NCBI GenBank assembly: GCA_964570765.1
Contig: CAZMZF010000008.1
Coordinates: 1 to 64,000 of the forward strand
Reading direction: 5' to 3'
Length of the DNA stretch: 64,000 bases
From: CAZMZF01 sp964570765
Lineage (GTDB): Bacteria; Zixibacteria; MSB-5A5; RBG-16-43-9
Shown here: positions 34,972-43,557 of the stretch, piece by piece
Position numbering within the stretch: position 1 is the first letter of the stretch
Layout of the letters: each line of letters begins with the position of its first letter
Translations under genes and position numbers: made by a program
Notes under the pieces: generated by a model
The model's input: only the letters and a program-made list of their open reading frames with translations
The model's database searches: none
What the model was told of the DNA's origin: nothing

Positions 34972-35973
34972 TTATGGTATTTCCAATACCCCAGCTCCGT
35001 TTATCTTTCCCTGCTTGAGTAAACGCAAAACTTGATTTGCTTCTTTTAAGGGGAAAACTGAGATCTGGGTGCGGATAGGGATTTCTTCAGCCAGTCCGAA
35101 CAACTTTTCACCATCTTTTCTGGTGCTGTTGGCCACACTTCTTAAGGTCTTCTCATAATAAAGATTTTCAGTATAATCAAATTGTGGGATAGAAGACATA
35201 TAGATTCCAGCCAAGGCAAGTGTTCCACCTTTGTTTAAAGCTTTTAAAGCCAGAGGGACCAGTTCTCCGGCGGGGGCAAAGATGATTGAGCTGTGAAGTT
35301 TTTTGGGGGGTGTCTGTTTTGCTTCCCCTGCCCAGACTGCTCCTAATTTTAAAGCTAATTTCTGATGTTCTGTGCTTCGAGTAAAGACATATACTTCACA
35401 ATTCCAGTAAATAGCTATTTGTATAGCAATATGAGCTGAGGCTCCAAAGCCATAAAGTCCCAATCTTTCTCCTGGTTTGATTTCGCTCAGTTTTAAAGCT
35501 CGATATCCGATTATTCCTGCACAGAGTAACGGAGCAGTCTCAGCGGGAGAGAGTTTATCTGGAACAGGGTAGGCGAAATCTTCCTGGATGACTGTATATT
35601 GGGCATAACCTCCATCTGAATGATAGCCGGTGAATTTTGCCTGTTCACACAGGTTTTCTTTTCCACTTTTGCAAAATTCACATTTTCCGCAGGTAGAATT
35701 TAACCAGGCTATACCAACTCTGTCTCCGATTTTGAATAGCTTTGTATCTTTTCCTTTTTTTTCTACTGTCCCAACAATCTGATGACCAGGTATTAGGGGT
35801 AACTTAGGCAAAGGAAGCTCACCTTCAACTGTGTGTAAATCTGTATGGCAGATGCCACAAACCTGAACGCGAACCAAAATCTCCTTTGGTCCGATTTCTG
35901 GTATCGGGATTTCCGTAAACTGAAGAGGATTTTCCTCGATTATACCGGGCTTTTTCAAAAGCATTGCCTGCAT
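34972..35973 (-). CDS. Zinc-dependent alcohol dehydrogenase
   Basis: 333 residues of the medium-chain dehydrogenase/reductase superfamily. The catalytic zinc ligands are in 'CGICHTDLHTVEGELP' and 'IPGHQIVGTV'. The structural zinc cysteines are in 'CGKCEFCKSGKENLCEQ'. The Rossmann motif 'GLYGFGASAHIAIQIA' binds NAD(P)H. It resembles the AdhA/'zinc-dependent alcohol dehydrogenase family' that oxidises or reduces short alcohols/aldehydes. It is transcribed alone. Confidence 0.93.
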   Translation of the reverse strand: MQAMLLKKPGIIEENPLQFTEIPIPEIGPKEILVRVQVCGICHTDLHTVEGELPLPKLPLIPGHQIVGTVEKKGKDTKLFKIGDRVGIAWLNSTCGKCEFCKSGKENLCEQAKFTGYHSDGGYAQYTVIQEDFAYPVPDKLSPAETAPLLCAGIIGYRALKLSEIKPGERLGLYGFGASAHIAIQIAIYWNCEVYVFTRSTEHQKLALKLGAVWAGEAKQTPPKKLHSSIIFAPAGELVPLALKALNKGGTLALAGIYMSSIPQFDYTENLYYEKTLRSVANSTRKDGEKLFGLAEEIPIRTQISVFPLKEANQVLRLLKQGKINGAGVLEIP

Positions 35974-35990
35974 AGGATTTCCTTCTGGTG

Positions 35991-36475
35991 GTAGAGACGC
36001 ATCGCTATGCGTCTCTACTGTTCTCCGTCGACAATCTATTTATTAAAATATTTCTGGCAAGATTAATTTTTGGGCTTTTTTATTTTTTTATCTTTTCCCG
36101 CGTCTGATCATCCCCCGTAGGGGGATGGCACCCTCTATATTTTGGCGACCCAAATGGGTCGCACTACAGTGCTGGGCTTGATAAATCAAGCCCCTACAAA
36201 ACTGTAGGGGTTCGATTTATCGAACCCAAATTGGTGAATGGACCTCACCCTTACCCTTTCCTAAGAGGAGAGGGGAATTTTTATGGCAAGTATTTTAGCG
36301 GGGCTGGGAGCCCCGCCTACGAGAAAGATGTATTATTACTTCACGTAGGCGGAGCACCCTGCTCCGCAAATTGGCTGTCAGAACAGGCAGGAATGCCTGT
36401 TCTACCGTTTTACTTCATCCCCAAACAAGTTTGGGGATGGCACCCTGATGCAGGGGCGTATAGCAATACGCCCCT
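35991..36475. repeat. Dense cluster of at least nine different GTAG-type hairpins
   Basis: In order: GTAGAGACGCATCGCTATGC (35991-36018), CATCCCCCGTAGGGGGATG (36109-36127), GCGACCCAAATGGGTCGC then ACTAC (36145-36162) and GGGCTTGATAAATCAAGCCC then CTAC (36174-36193). Next are GTAGGGGTTCGATTTATCGA (36204-36227), GCGGGGCTGGGAGCCCCGC then CTAC (36299-36317), GTAGGCGGAGCACCCTGCTC (36346-36367) and AGAACAGGCAGGAATGCCTG then TTCTAC (36380-36403). Last are CATCCCCAAACAAGTTTGGG (36416-36439) and AGGGGCGTATAGCAATACGC then CCCTAC (36452-36475). The whole stretch happens to be open in the smpB frame but is not part of smpB. Confidence 0.85.
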
Positions 36476-36521
36476 ACTTTTTTTCTTGCCACCTCTTTTT
36501 TCTTCTAATATATTTGACAAT

Positions 36522-37013
36522 ATGAATAAAGCTGATAAAAATTCTGCCTCAGCTGAAGATGAGATTAAGAACATTGCCACTAATCGGAAAGCGCGGCATG
36601 AATATATTATCTTGGAGACCTATGAGGCGGGGTTGGTTCTGAAAGGGACTGAGGTGAAATCGCTGAGGGAGGGTAAGGCCAATCTCAAAGATTCTTATGC
36701 TAAAATAGATAAGGAAGAAGCAGTTCTCCTGAATATGCATATCAGTCCCTATGAGAAAGGGAACAGATATAATCAGGACCCAACCCGACCAAGAAAACTC
36801 CTGTTACACAAAAGCCAGATAAAAAGGTTATTAGGTAAGGTGGTTGAAAAAGGATTGACCTTAATCCCTCTCCGGCTCTATTTTAAGGGGAGTTATGCTA
36901 AAGTTGAACTGGCTGTAGCTGTGGGGAAGAAGCTTTACGATAAAAGAAAATCAATTACGAAAAGGGACGTAGAACGTGCTTTAAGAAGAGCTCTAAAGGA
37001 AAGAAATAAATGA
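36522..37013 (+). CDS. smpB: SsrA-binding protein SmpB
   Basis: SmpB binds tmRNA for trans-translation. ATG 36522 gives 163 residues, slightly longer than typical by an N-terminal tail of about 15. Key phrases are 'NRKARHEYIILETYEAGLVLKGTEVKSLR', 'SPYEKGNRYNQDPTRPRKLLLHK' and the basic C-terminal end 'KKLYDKRKSITKRDVERALRRALKERNK'. The open frame continues upstream through the repeat cluster to 36231, but that part is repeat. It overlaps amiC by four bases. Confidence 0.96.
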   Translation: MNKADKNSASAEDEIKNIATNRKARHEYIILETYEAGLVLKGTEVKSLREGKANLKDSYAKIDKEEAVLLNMHISPYEKGNRYNQDPTRPRKLLLHKSQIKRLLGKVVEKGLTLIPLRLYFKGSYAKVELAVAVGKKLYDKRKSITKRDVERALRRALKERNK

Positions 37014-38470
37014 GAAGGCAGATTAATTTCTTCATGATAGTATCTTTTATATTTTTTCTACGCTCTTTTTCATCTGCTGATACAATTACTATAGATAAAG
37101 GGGGAGAAAAATATCAGTTAGAGAGTCTAGAGATAGAAGGGTATCAATATATCGCTCTCCCAGATTTAAAGAAAATCTATGGAGGGGAGCTTTTCTGGGA
37201 GCCACTGGGGAAAAAAGCAATGTGGGAGGTAAAAGAACATCAATTTAAATTCACCCTTTTCTCGCCTTACATCCTGTTAGATGAGGAAGCTTACAATCTG
37301 ACCTTGCCAATTGAATTAAAACAGGGTAAAGTTTATCTTCCTTTTAAAACTTTCTGGGCTGTTTTAGAATCGATTGAACCTCCAGAAGAGGTGGTAAAAA
37401 AAAGAGATTATAATATTTATGATCTAAAAGTTAGCCAGAAGATGAACGGATTTCTCATAGAGATAAATCTTTCCGAACCTCTTAGTTATGAGGTTTTTAA
37501 AAGCGAGAACAACTGGCTCATTATAAATTTCTTTGAAGGAAAGATAGACACCATATATTTCTCAAAATTGAATATAGCGGATGTGATTTTAGAAAGTAAA
37601 GCCTATCAATTTCAGGGATCAGCCCAGCTCTCTTTAAAATTTTACAAAGAATTTCCTCGAGAAAATCACTTTATCAAATCCACCCCAGATGGACTTTTTC
37701 GCCTACAGATAACTTTAGAGGACACAACTCAGATCCAGTCCCCTGAGGAAAATGAAGAGATAGAAAAAAATCAAATCGATGTTATCATAATAGACCCGGG
37801 GCATGGCGGGCAGAATTCTGGAGCAGTTGGCTCTAAGGGTTTAAAGGAAAAGAATGTAGTTTTGGATATCGCTCTGAGACTGGAAAAGCTTTTGAAAGAG
37901 GAAGGGAAGGAAGGTTTAAAAGTATATCTTACCAGAAGAGGCGATTATTTCGTTCCTTTAGAACAGAGGTCCTTGTTCGCCAATCAAAAAGGAGGGGATC
38001 TATTTGTAAGCATTCATGCCAACGCAGCTAAAAGGAAAAAAGCATCAGGCACTGAAGTATATTTCTTAGCCCAGGCGAATAATGATGAAGCCCGGGCAGT
38101 AGCAGCTTTAGAGAATTCAGCTATTCTGTTTGAACGCCCGGAAGGAACTCAAGTAGATACCTCAGAGCTTGATTTCATATTGATGGATATGCTCCAGACA
38201 GAGTTTCTAAAGGAATCCAGCGAGTTAGCTCAGATGATTCATGATCGGATGAAAGAATCTTTAAATATACCAAGCCGGGGAGTGGATCAGGCAGGTTTTT
38301 TTGTGTTGAACAAAACTTATATGCCTTCGGTTTTAGTGGAGACTGCTTTTATCTCCAACCCGGAGGAAGAAAAGCTTTTAAATAAAGGCACTTTCAGACA
38401 GAAGATAGCTGAGGCAATCTATCAGGCGATTCTGGATTTCAAAAATAAATACGAGGTTAAAGAAAAATGA
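37010..38470 (+). CDS. amiC: N-acetylmuramoyl-L-alanine amidase (Amidase_3)
   Basis: 486 residues: signal peptide, an N-terminal copper-amine-oxidase-N-like region (about 25-125), an AMIN-like beta region (about 140-235) and a C-terminal zinc amidase (about 255-480). Zinc ligands are seen in 'IIDPGHGGQNSGAVG' (His), 'LKEKNVVLDIA' (Glu) and 'FVSIHANAAKR' (His); the catalytic Glu is in 'VLVETAFISNPEE'. It cuts the stem peptide from MurNAc during septum splitting. It overlaps smpB and murI by four bases each. Confidence 0.92.
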   Translation: MRRQINFFMIVSFIFFLRSFSSADTITIDKGGEKYQLESLEIEGYQYIALPDLKKIYGGELFWEPLGKKAMWEVKEHQFKFTLFSPYILLDEEAYNLTLPIELKQGKVYLPFKTFWAVLESIEPPEEVVKKRDYNIYDLKVSQKMNGFLIEINLSEPLSYEVFKSENNWLIINFFEGKIDTIYFSKLNIADVILESKAYQFQGSAQLSLKFYKEFPRENHFIKSTPDGLFRLQITLEDTTQIQSPEENEEIEKNQIDVIIIDPGHGGQNSGAVGSKGLKEKNVVLDIALRLEKLLKEEGKEGLKVYLTRRGDYFVPLEQRSLFANQKGGDLFVSIHANAAKRKKASGTEVYFLAQANNDEARAVAALENSAILFERPEGTQVDTSELDFILMDMLQTEFLKESSELAQMIHDRMKESLNIPSRGVDQAGFFVLNKTYMPSVLVETAFISNPEEEKLLNKGTFRQKIAEAIYQAILDFKNKYEVKEK

Positions 38471-39342
38471 AGCTTCAAGGGTTCTATAGATCTCCTATTG
38501 TCCAGAATGGATCCAAATGGAGATCCATTCGGGACAAATTCGGAAAAGCTATAGGGATTTTTGATTCAGGCGTTGGTGGTTTGACTGTGGCAAAACAGGT
38601 TTTCAAAAAGCTTCCTTTTGAAGATGTAATCTATTTCGGTGACACTGCCAGAACTCCTTATGGTCCTCGCTCGGCTGAGATAGTGAGGAAATTCTCAGTG
38701 CAGAACATTAGCTTCCTTTCAACTCAGGGAGTAAAATTGATCGTAGTTGCCTGCAACACCGCCTCAGCCGTAGCTTTAGAATATTTAAAGAAGATATTTC
38801 AACTGCCTCTGATGGGAGTGATAATCCCTGGTTCCAAAGCGGCGGTTAAAGCTACTAAAAATGGAAGAGTCGGTGTAATAGGAACAGTGGGGACTATCCG
38901 TTCAGAATCATATACTAAGGCGATTCAGAAAATTGATAAAAAAATAAAGGTATTTGGGTACCCCTGTCCGCTTTTTGTTTCCTTAGCTGAAGAAGGTTAT
39001 ATAGATAAAAAAGCTACTCACCTGATAGCTGAAGAATATTTAGCCCCTTTGAAAAAACAGAAGATCGATACTTTGGTCTTAGGATGTACTCATTATCCTC
39101 TTTTGAAAAAGGTAATATCGAAAGCGATGGGCGATAAAGTTACTTTAATCGATTCGGCTGAGGAGACTGCCTTAGAAGTTAAAAGGACCTTGGAAGAAAA
39201 GAAAATGATAAATATCTCACACTCAGAACCCCAGTATAAATTTTACGTGTCAGATTTCCCGGAAAAATTTGTTCAGATAAGCGAAAGATTTTTGGGGGAG
39301 AAGGTGAGAGAGGTAAAGAAGATAGATATTAATAAATATTAA
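38467..39342 (+). CDS. murI: Glutamate racemase
   Basis: MurI makes D-glutamate for peptidoglycan. The two catalytic cysteines are Cys96 ('VACNTASA') and the one in 'LGCTHYPLL'; the substrate motif 'IGIFDSGVGGLTVAK' starts at residue 29. Most homologues begin close to that motif, so the 25 residues before it are extra. The extra segment is largely encoded by a 40-base palindrome (38498-38537). ATG 38467 overlaps the amiC stop. Confidence 0.94.
   Translation: MKLQGFYRSPIVQNGSKWRSIRDKFGKAIGIFDSGVGGLTVAKQVFKKLPFEDVIYFGDTARTPYGPRSAEIVRKFSVQNISFLSTQGVKLIVVACNTASAVALEYLKKIFQLPLMGVIIPGSKAAVKATKNGRVGVIGTVGTIRSESYTKAIQKIDKKIKVFGYPCPLFVSLAEEGYIDKKATHLIAEEYLAPLKKQKIDTLVLGCTHYPLLKKVISKAMGDKVTLIDSAEETALEVKRTLEEKKMINISHSEPQYKFYVSDFPEKFVQISERFLGEKVREVKKIDINKY
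38498..38537. repeat. 40-base palindrome inside the 5' end of murI
   Basis: TTGTCCAGAATGGATC (38498-38513) and GATCCATTCGGGACAA (38522-38537) are inverted repeats with one internal mismatch pair. No second copy was noticed in the window. Confidence 0.6.
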
Positions 39343-39406
39343 AAAAACGTGACCGTTATACGTGAGCGTTATTCGTGGTAACATTTAATCGGTCATTGCG
39401 AGGGGT

Positions 39407-39437
39407 TGTAGGGGCGACCCGGCGGGTCGCCCCTACA
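39407..39437. repeat. GTAGGGGCGACCC hairpin
   Basis: TGTAGGGGCGACCC-GGC-GGGTCGCCCCTACA: an almost perfect 14-bp stem, same family as 31410 and 58018. Confidence 0.85.
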
Positions 39438-39485
39438 AATAAATCACATATCTGTCAGAGCCCCTAACCCCAGGGGGAAAAGCCT

Positions 39486-40091
39486 ATGATGAAACTGATC
39501 TTAGCTACCCGCAATCAACATAAGATAAAAGAGATTAAAAAGATTTTAGCAGACTCACAAATAGAGATTCTGACCTTAGAAGATTTTCCAGATGTGCCTG
39601 AAGTTGAGGAGACAGGAAAGACTTTAGAAGAGAATGCTGTTCTGAAAGCTAAAGCGGTTTATAATGCAACTGGAATACCTGCTTTAGCAGATGACTCTGG
39701 CTTGGAAGTCGATGTTCTGGATGGTACACCTGGGGTTATGTCTGCCAGGTTTGCTGGTCCGGGATGTAGTTATAAAGATAATAATCTGAAACTCTTAAGC
39801 TTGCTGAAAGGAATCCCGGAAGAAAAGAGAGAGGCGACTTTCAGATGTGTGGTGGCTATAGCTTTAAATCGAGATGAGGTCAGGATAGTAGAAGGTAAGG
39901 TGGGAGGATTTATCACTCATAAAGAGATTGGAGAAAACGGTTTTGGGTATGACCCGGTTTTCTTTTATCCAGAGTTAGGTAAGACCTTTGCCCAGTCTGA
40001 GCCAGAGGAAAAGAATAGAATCAGCCACAGGGGGATTGCTTTTAGAAAAGCGAAGGAATTAATAAAAAAGATAATGTCGGATAACGAATGA
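39486..40091 (+). CDS. rdgB: XTP/dITP diphosphatase (RdgB/HAM1 family)
   Basis: It removes non-canonical purine NTPs (ITP, XTP, dITP). 201 residues, standard size. Motifs: 'LATRNQHKIKEIKKIL' at the N-terminus, 'ALADDSGLEVDVL', 'GFGYDPVF' and 'ISHRGIAFRKA' at the end. Two adjacent ATG codons (39486, 39489); MKLILATRN is the common family start. It may be transcribed with murI despite the hairpin between them. Confidence 0.95.
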   Translation: MMKLILATRNQHKIKEIKKILADSQIEILTLEDFPDVPEVEETGKTLEENAVLKAKAVYNATGIPALADDSGLEVDVLDGTPGVMSARFAGPGCSYKDNNLKLLSLLKGIPEEKREATFRCVVAIALNRDEVRIVEGKVGGFITHKEIGENGFGYDPVFFYPELGKTFAQSEPEEKNRISHRGIAFRKAKELIKKIMSDNE

Positions 40092-40149
40092 CGGATAAAA
40101 AATTCGCGTAGGGGTGGAGCTTGTCTCCACCCGAACCCACTTTTTTTGA

Positions 40150-40177
40150 TTGACTAAAGGTTAAAAAAGGGTATATT
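40150..40177 (+). promoter_or_regulatory. Predicted promoter of the W-x-D repeat protein
   Basis: TTGACT (40150-40155), 16 bases, TATATT (40172-40177), about 90 bases before the ATG. Confidence 0.45.
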
Positions 40178-40264
40178 TATAGAATGAGGGGATCCGCCAG
40201 AGGCGGATTAAATTAAGTATCCGAGGGAAAAAGTCGATTTTCTTAATAAAAAAAGGAGAAGATT

Positions 40265-43120
40265 ATGAAAAAGATTAACATTATCCAAAGAATCCAACTT
40301 CGGATTATTTTCTCTGTCTTTCTCTGGATACTATTTTCCTTTTCAGCTATCTGGTCAAACGGGATTAACAAAACATCTTTTTACCAAGCTCTTTTAGAGG
40401 AAAGGGCAAATTTGGGTAGCTCTGGATACACTTCTCAAGAAATTTTACAACAGAGGTTGAGTAAAGATGATTTTCTGGTCAGGTGGTCTAACTTTTTATC
40501 CGGAAATCATTTTTCACCTTCGCTTAAAGCTTCCTATCTGTTAGGGGATTTCAGAGTAAATGAGGAGAATTATCCAGCAACCTTTTCTCAGAGAAGACCA
40601 GATTTGGCTTTGTTTAAAGATGGCAGTTTTGTCTCGGTCTGGGAGGATGAGAGGAATGGGGATAAGGATATATTCTGTCAGAAAGTTAACTCCACAGGTG
40701 GAATAACAGAGTCAAATCTTAAATTAATTCAGGATGATATTCACACTGATCAGTTAGAACCATCCATCTGCAGGACTTTAGATAGTAACCTGGTTCTGGT
40801 ATGGGTAGATGGGGCTGAGCTGAATATCTACGGAAAGAGATTTTCTCCTGACCTTTCACCTTCTGGGGATACGTTTAGGGTAAACGACAGTATGATTCCA
40901 AATAGTGCCTGGGAGCCAGAGGTTGAATCTTTTATTGATGGAAGTTTTCTGGTGATATGGGTGGATATTAGCTCCGGGAATAACTTATATGCCAGAAGAT
41001 ATGACTCCTCCGGGAACCCCTGGGGTCCCAGTTTTAAAGTTAATACTATAGAAGGGATTGCACCTCCTAAATCACCTTCAGCCTCTTTTGATAAGAACGG
41101 CAGATTCGTGATTGGCTGGGAGGATTACAGGAATTTAGATGCGGATATATATTTTCAGAGGTACGATTCTTCAGGCACACCTTCAGGTACCAATGTCTTA
41201 GCTAATATAGATTCGTTGAGCGAGGATCAATATTACTCTTCAGTAACTAAAATATCGAAGGGCGATTTTATGGTAACCTGGGTGGATACCAGGGGTGGTA
41301 AAGTAGATATCTATGATCGACTGTTTGACTCTTCTGGAAATCCTAAAACATCTCGAGTTAAAGTTAATTCAGATAACGTCTCAGCAGAACACTGGGAGCC
41401 TGTTATAGACTCAGATTCTAATGGGAACTATCTGATTGCTTGGGGGGATAACAGGAATGAACCCTCGATTTACTATCAGAAATTTGATTCTGCTGGCACA
41501 CAGGTTGGAACAAATGTAAAGCTAAGTCAGGACGGAGTCTCTGGATTTAAAGATAATCCTGCTTTATCTGTTAAGGAAAATGGCGATTTTGATGTGGTCT
41601 GGAGCGACCACAGAGGTAAAAGCTATGATATCTATTCTCAGAAAGTTGTAGGTGGTATTCTTTCCGGGACAAATTTTAGGCTGAATGATGATTTAGAAGG
41701 AGCTATACAGAAAGAACCGGCCATAACTGAAGATTTAGATAAGAATTTTATCATAACCTGGACTGACCAAAGGAATGGAAGCGATGATATCTATATTAAG
41801 AAGTTCACCCGTTTTGGGGATTTAATCTTCTCTGATCGGAGAGTGGATACAAATACTTTCTCCTCTCCCTGTGCTCAATCGGATTTAGCTATAGATGGTT
41901 CCAGGAATATTATGGTGGTCTGGCAGGATTCAAGAGATGGTTTGAATATATATGCACAGAGATACGATCCCTCTGGCACTCCATTAGATACAAATTTTAA
42001 AGTGAATAACTCCACTGGTACCATTCTGCACAATTCTCCTGCCTGTGCTAAAGCTTATGATGGGAAAGCGGTGGTGGTCTGGTCTGCTGCTCTATCCGGG
42101 ATCAAGAATATTTACGCTCAGCGTCTTGACAGTTCTGGGATACTGGTAGATACAAGTTTTAAAGTAAACGATGACCTGCAGGCTGTAGATCATTTAAGTC
42201 CAAAGGTGGGAATAGACAGCGCCGGGAATTTCACAATTGCCTGGTATGACCGGAGAGATTCAGAAGAGAGAATTTATTTACAAAGGTACAATTCTTCCGG
42301 TGGTAAAATCGGGTCCAACCTTGCATCTTTTTGTGATTCCTTAAATCCTGTTCAGAGAGAATTCGATTTAGCTTTGAACAGTAAGGGAAATATGGCGCTT
42401 ACCTGGACTCAATTAGATGGAGATAAGATTAATCTTTATGCTCAAAGGTATTCGAGCTCAGGTTCTCCTTCAGGTAATAATTTTCTGGTTAATGACATCT
42501 CCGGGATCCCTGAAGCCCCTTCGGTATCAATAGATGATGATACCTTTTTTGTTGTCGTATGGACAGATTATCGTGCAGGTAATCCTGATATCTATTATCA
42601 AGTCTATTATTTTAACGAAGGAGTTCCCCTGGGAGCAAATTCAATTCTGAGCACTGATTTGACAAATGCTCTCAATTTTGATCCAGATGTAGCCCTTTCT
42701 CCACCTAACATTTACACTGCCTGGATGGATAACCGGATTTCGGGTTCCGGGTTTGATATCTATTCTAATACTATCAAATACAGACAGACTAAGGTCGAAG
42801 AGGAGGAAGTTACCCATCCGGTTGCCTTTGACTTAGGACAAAATTATCCAAATCCGTTCAACCCCTCTACCGCCATTTCCTTCCGAGCTGGGAGCTTGGA
42901 GCAAGGAGCTGGAAGACCCATCCACACCACCCTAACTATTTATAATATACTGGGGGAGAAGGTGAAGACTTTAGTGGATGATAAAAGGGAGCCGGGGAAT
43001 TATCAGGTGATCTGGGATGGAAAGGATGAGACAGGTAAAGAAGCAGCAAGCGGGATTTATTTTTATAGATTGAAAGTTGGAGAGAACTCTATTTCAAAAA
43101 GGATGGTGCTTTTAAGGTAA
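40265..43120 (+). CDS. Large secreted W-x-D repeat (propeller-like) protein with T9SS sorting domain
   Basis: 951 residues with a signal peptide. About 14 repeats of roughly 50 residues each carry a 'v.W.D.R.g..DIY.qr.dssG' signature ('FVIGWEDYRNLDADIYFQRY', 'FTIAWYDRRDSEERIYLQRY'). Fourteen would suit two seven-bladed propellers. The C-terminus is a Por/type IX secretion sorting domain: 'LGQNYPNPFNPSTAISF' and then 'LTIYNILGEKVKTLVDD', 'VIWDGKDETGKEAASGIYFYRL', 'SKRMVLLR'. Ten or so residues (LEQGAGRPIH) look inserted within that domain. Ligand unknown; RBS AAAAGGAG. Confidence 0.85.
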   Translation: MKKINIIQRIQLRIIFSVFLWILFSFSAIWSNGINKTSFYQALLEERANLGSSGYTSQEILQQRLSKDDFLVRWSNFLSGNHFSPSLKASYLLGDFRVNEENYPATFSQRRPDLALFKDGSFVSVWEDERNGDKDIFCQKVNSTGGITESNLKLIQDDIHTDQLEPSICRTLDSNLVLVWVDGAELNIYGKRFSPDLSPSGDTFRVNDSMIPNSAWEPEVESFIDGSFLVIWVDISSGNNLYARRYDSSGNPWGPSFKVNTIEGIAPPKSPSASFDKNGRFVIGWEDYRNLDADIYFQRYDSSGTPSGTNVLANIDSLSEDQYYSSVTKISKGDFMVTWVDTRGGKVDIYDRLFDSSGNPKTSRVKVNSDNVSAEHWEPVIDSDSNGNYLIAWGDNRNEPSIYYQKFDSAGTQVGTNVKLSQDGVSGFKDNPALSVKENGDFDVVWSDHRGKSYDIYSQKVVGGILSGTNFRLNDDLEGAIQKEPAITEDLDKNFIITWTDQRNGSDDIYIKKFTRFGDLIFSDRRVDTNTFSSPCAQSDLAIDGSRNIMVVWQDSRDGLNIYAQRYDPSGTPLDTNFKVNNSTGTILHNSPACAKAYDGKAVVVWSAALSGIKNIYAQRLDSSGILVDTSFKVNDDLQAVDHLSPKVGIDSAGNFTIAWYDRRDSEERIYLQRYNSSGGKIGSNLASFCDSLNPVQREFDLALNSKGNMALTWTQLDGDKINLYAQRYSSSGSPSGNNFLVNDISGIPEAPSVSIDDDTFFVVVWTDYRAGNPDIYYQVYYFNEGVPLGANSILSTDLTNALNFDPDVALSPPNIYTAWMDNRISGSGFDIYSNTIKYRQTKVEEEEVTHPVAFDLGQNYPNPFNPSTAISFRAGSLEQGAGRPIHTTLTIYNILGEKVKTLVDDKREPGNYQVIWDGKDETGKEAASGIYFYRLKVGENSISKRMVLLR

Positions 43121-43140
43121 GATAAATTTCTTGCTCTGTA

Positions 43141-43282
43141 GGGGCTGGGTTTCCCAGCCCAAAAATTAGGACGAGGAGACCTCGCTCCTACAACAAATAT
43201 CAGTATACCCACGTTGCCCCCAACGTGGGTATAATCTCTCCCGCCTTGAGATTTGTAGAGACGCATGGCAATGCGTCTCTAC
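43141..43282. repeat. Four hairpins in series
   Basis: GTAGGGGCTGGGTTTCCCAG (43138-43160), ACGAGGAGACCTCGCTCCTA then C (43171-43191, a GTAG unit on the minus strand), TACCCACGTTGCCCCCAACG (43206-43231) and GTAGAGACGCATGGCAATGC (43255-43282). AACGGGAGAAGTTCTCAGCC at about 43301 with a T run after it may be a further terminator-like hairpin. Confidence 0.8.
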
Positions 43283-43478
43283 GTATTTGAATTTTACTAA
43301 CGGGAGAAGTTCTCAGCCCGTTTTTTTACCTCATAATGATAACATTCTAAGGAGAGCGGAGAAATATTCTACTTTTCTCCTTACAAGTTTTAAATTTGTA
43401 ATCTTAACCTATTAGTTTAAAAAAGTCCTAAAACACTAAAAATAACAACAACTTATCTAATTCTATAAATTTTTCCCC

Positions 43479-43506
43479 TTGACATATCTGGCTTTATAGT
43501 TATTAT
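43479..43506 (+). promoter_or_regulatory. Predicted promoter of the FG-GAP/dockerin gene
   Basis: TTGACA (43479-43484), 16 bases, TATTAT (43501-43506), about 50 bases before the TTG start. Confidence 0.6.
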
Positions 43507-43557
43507 AAGATTGCGGTTATAAAGAATTGCTTTCTCTTCATCTAAAAAGGAGGAAAC

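Noticed and set aside
35991..36475. Possible CRISPR array
   Set aside because: The repeats differ from one another and are individually palindromic; there are no equal-length spacers and no cas genes.
36231..36521. 97-residue N-terminal extension of SmpB
   Set aside because: The open frame is a chain of hairpin repeats; SmpB homology starts only after ATG 36522.
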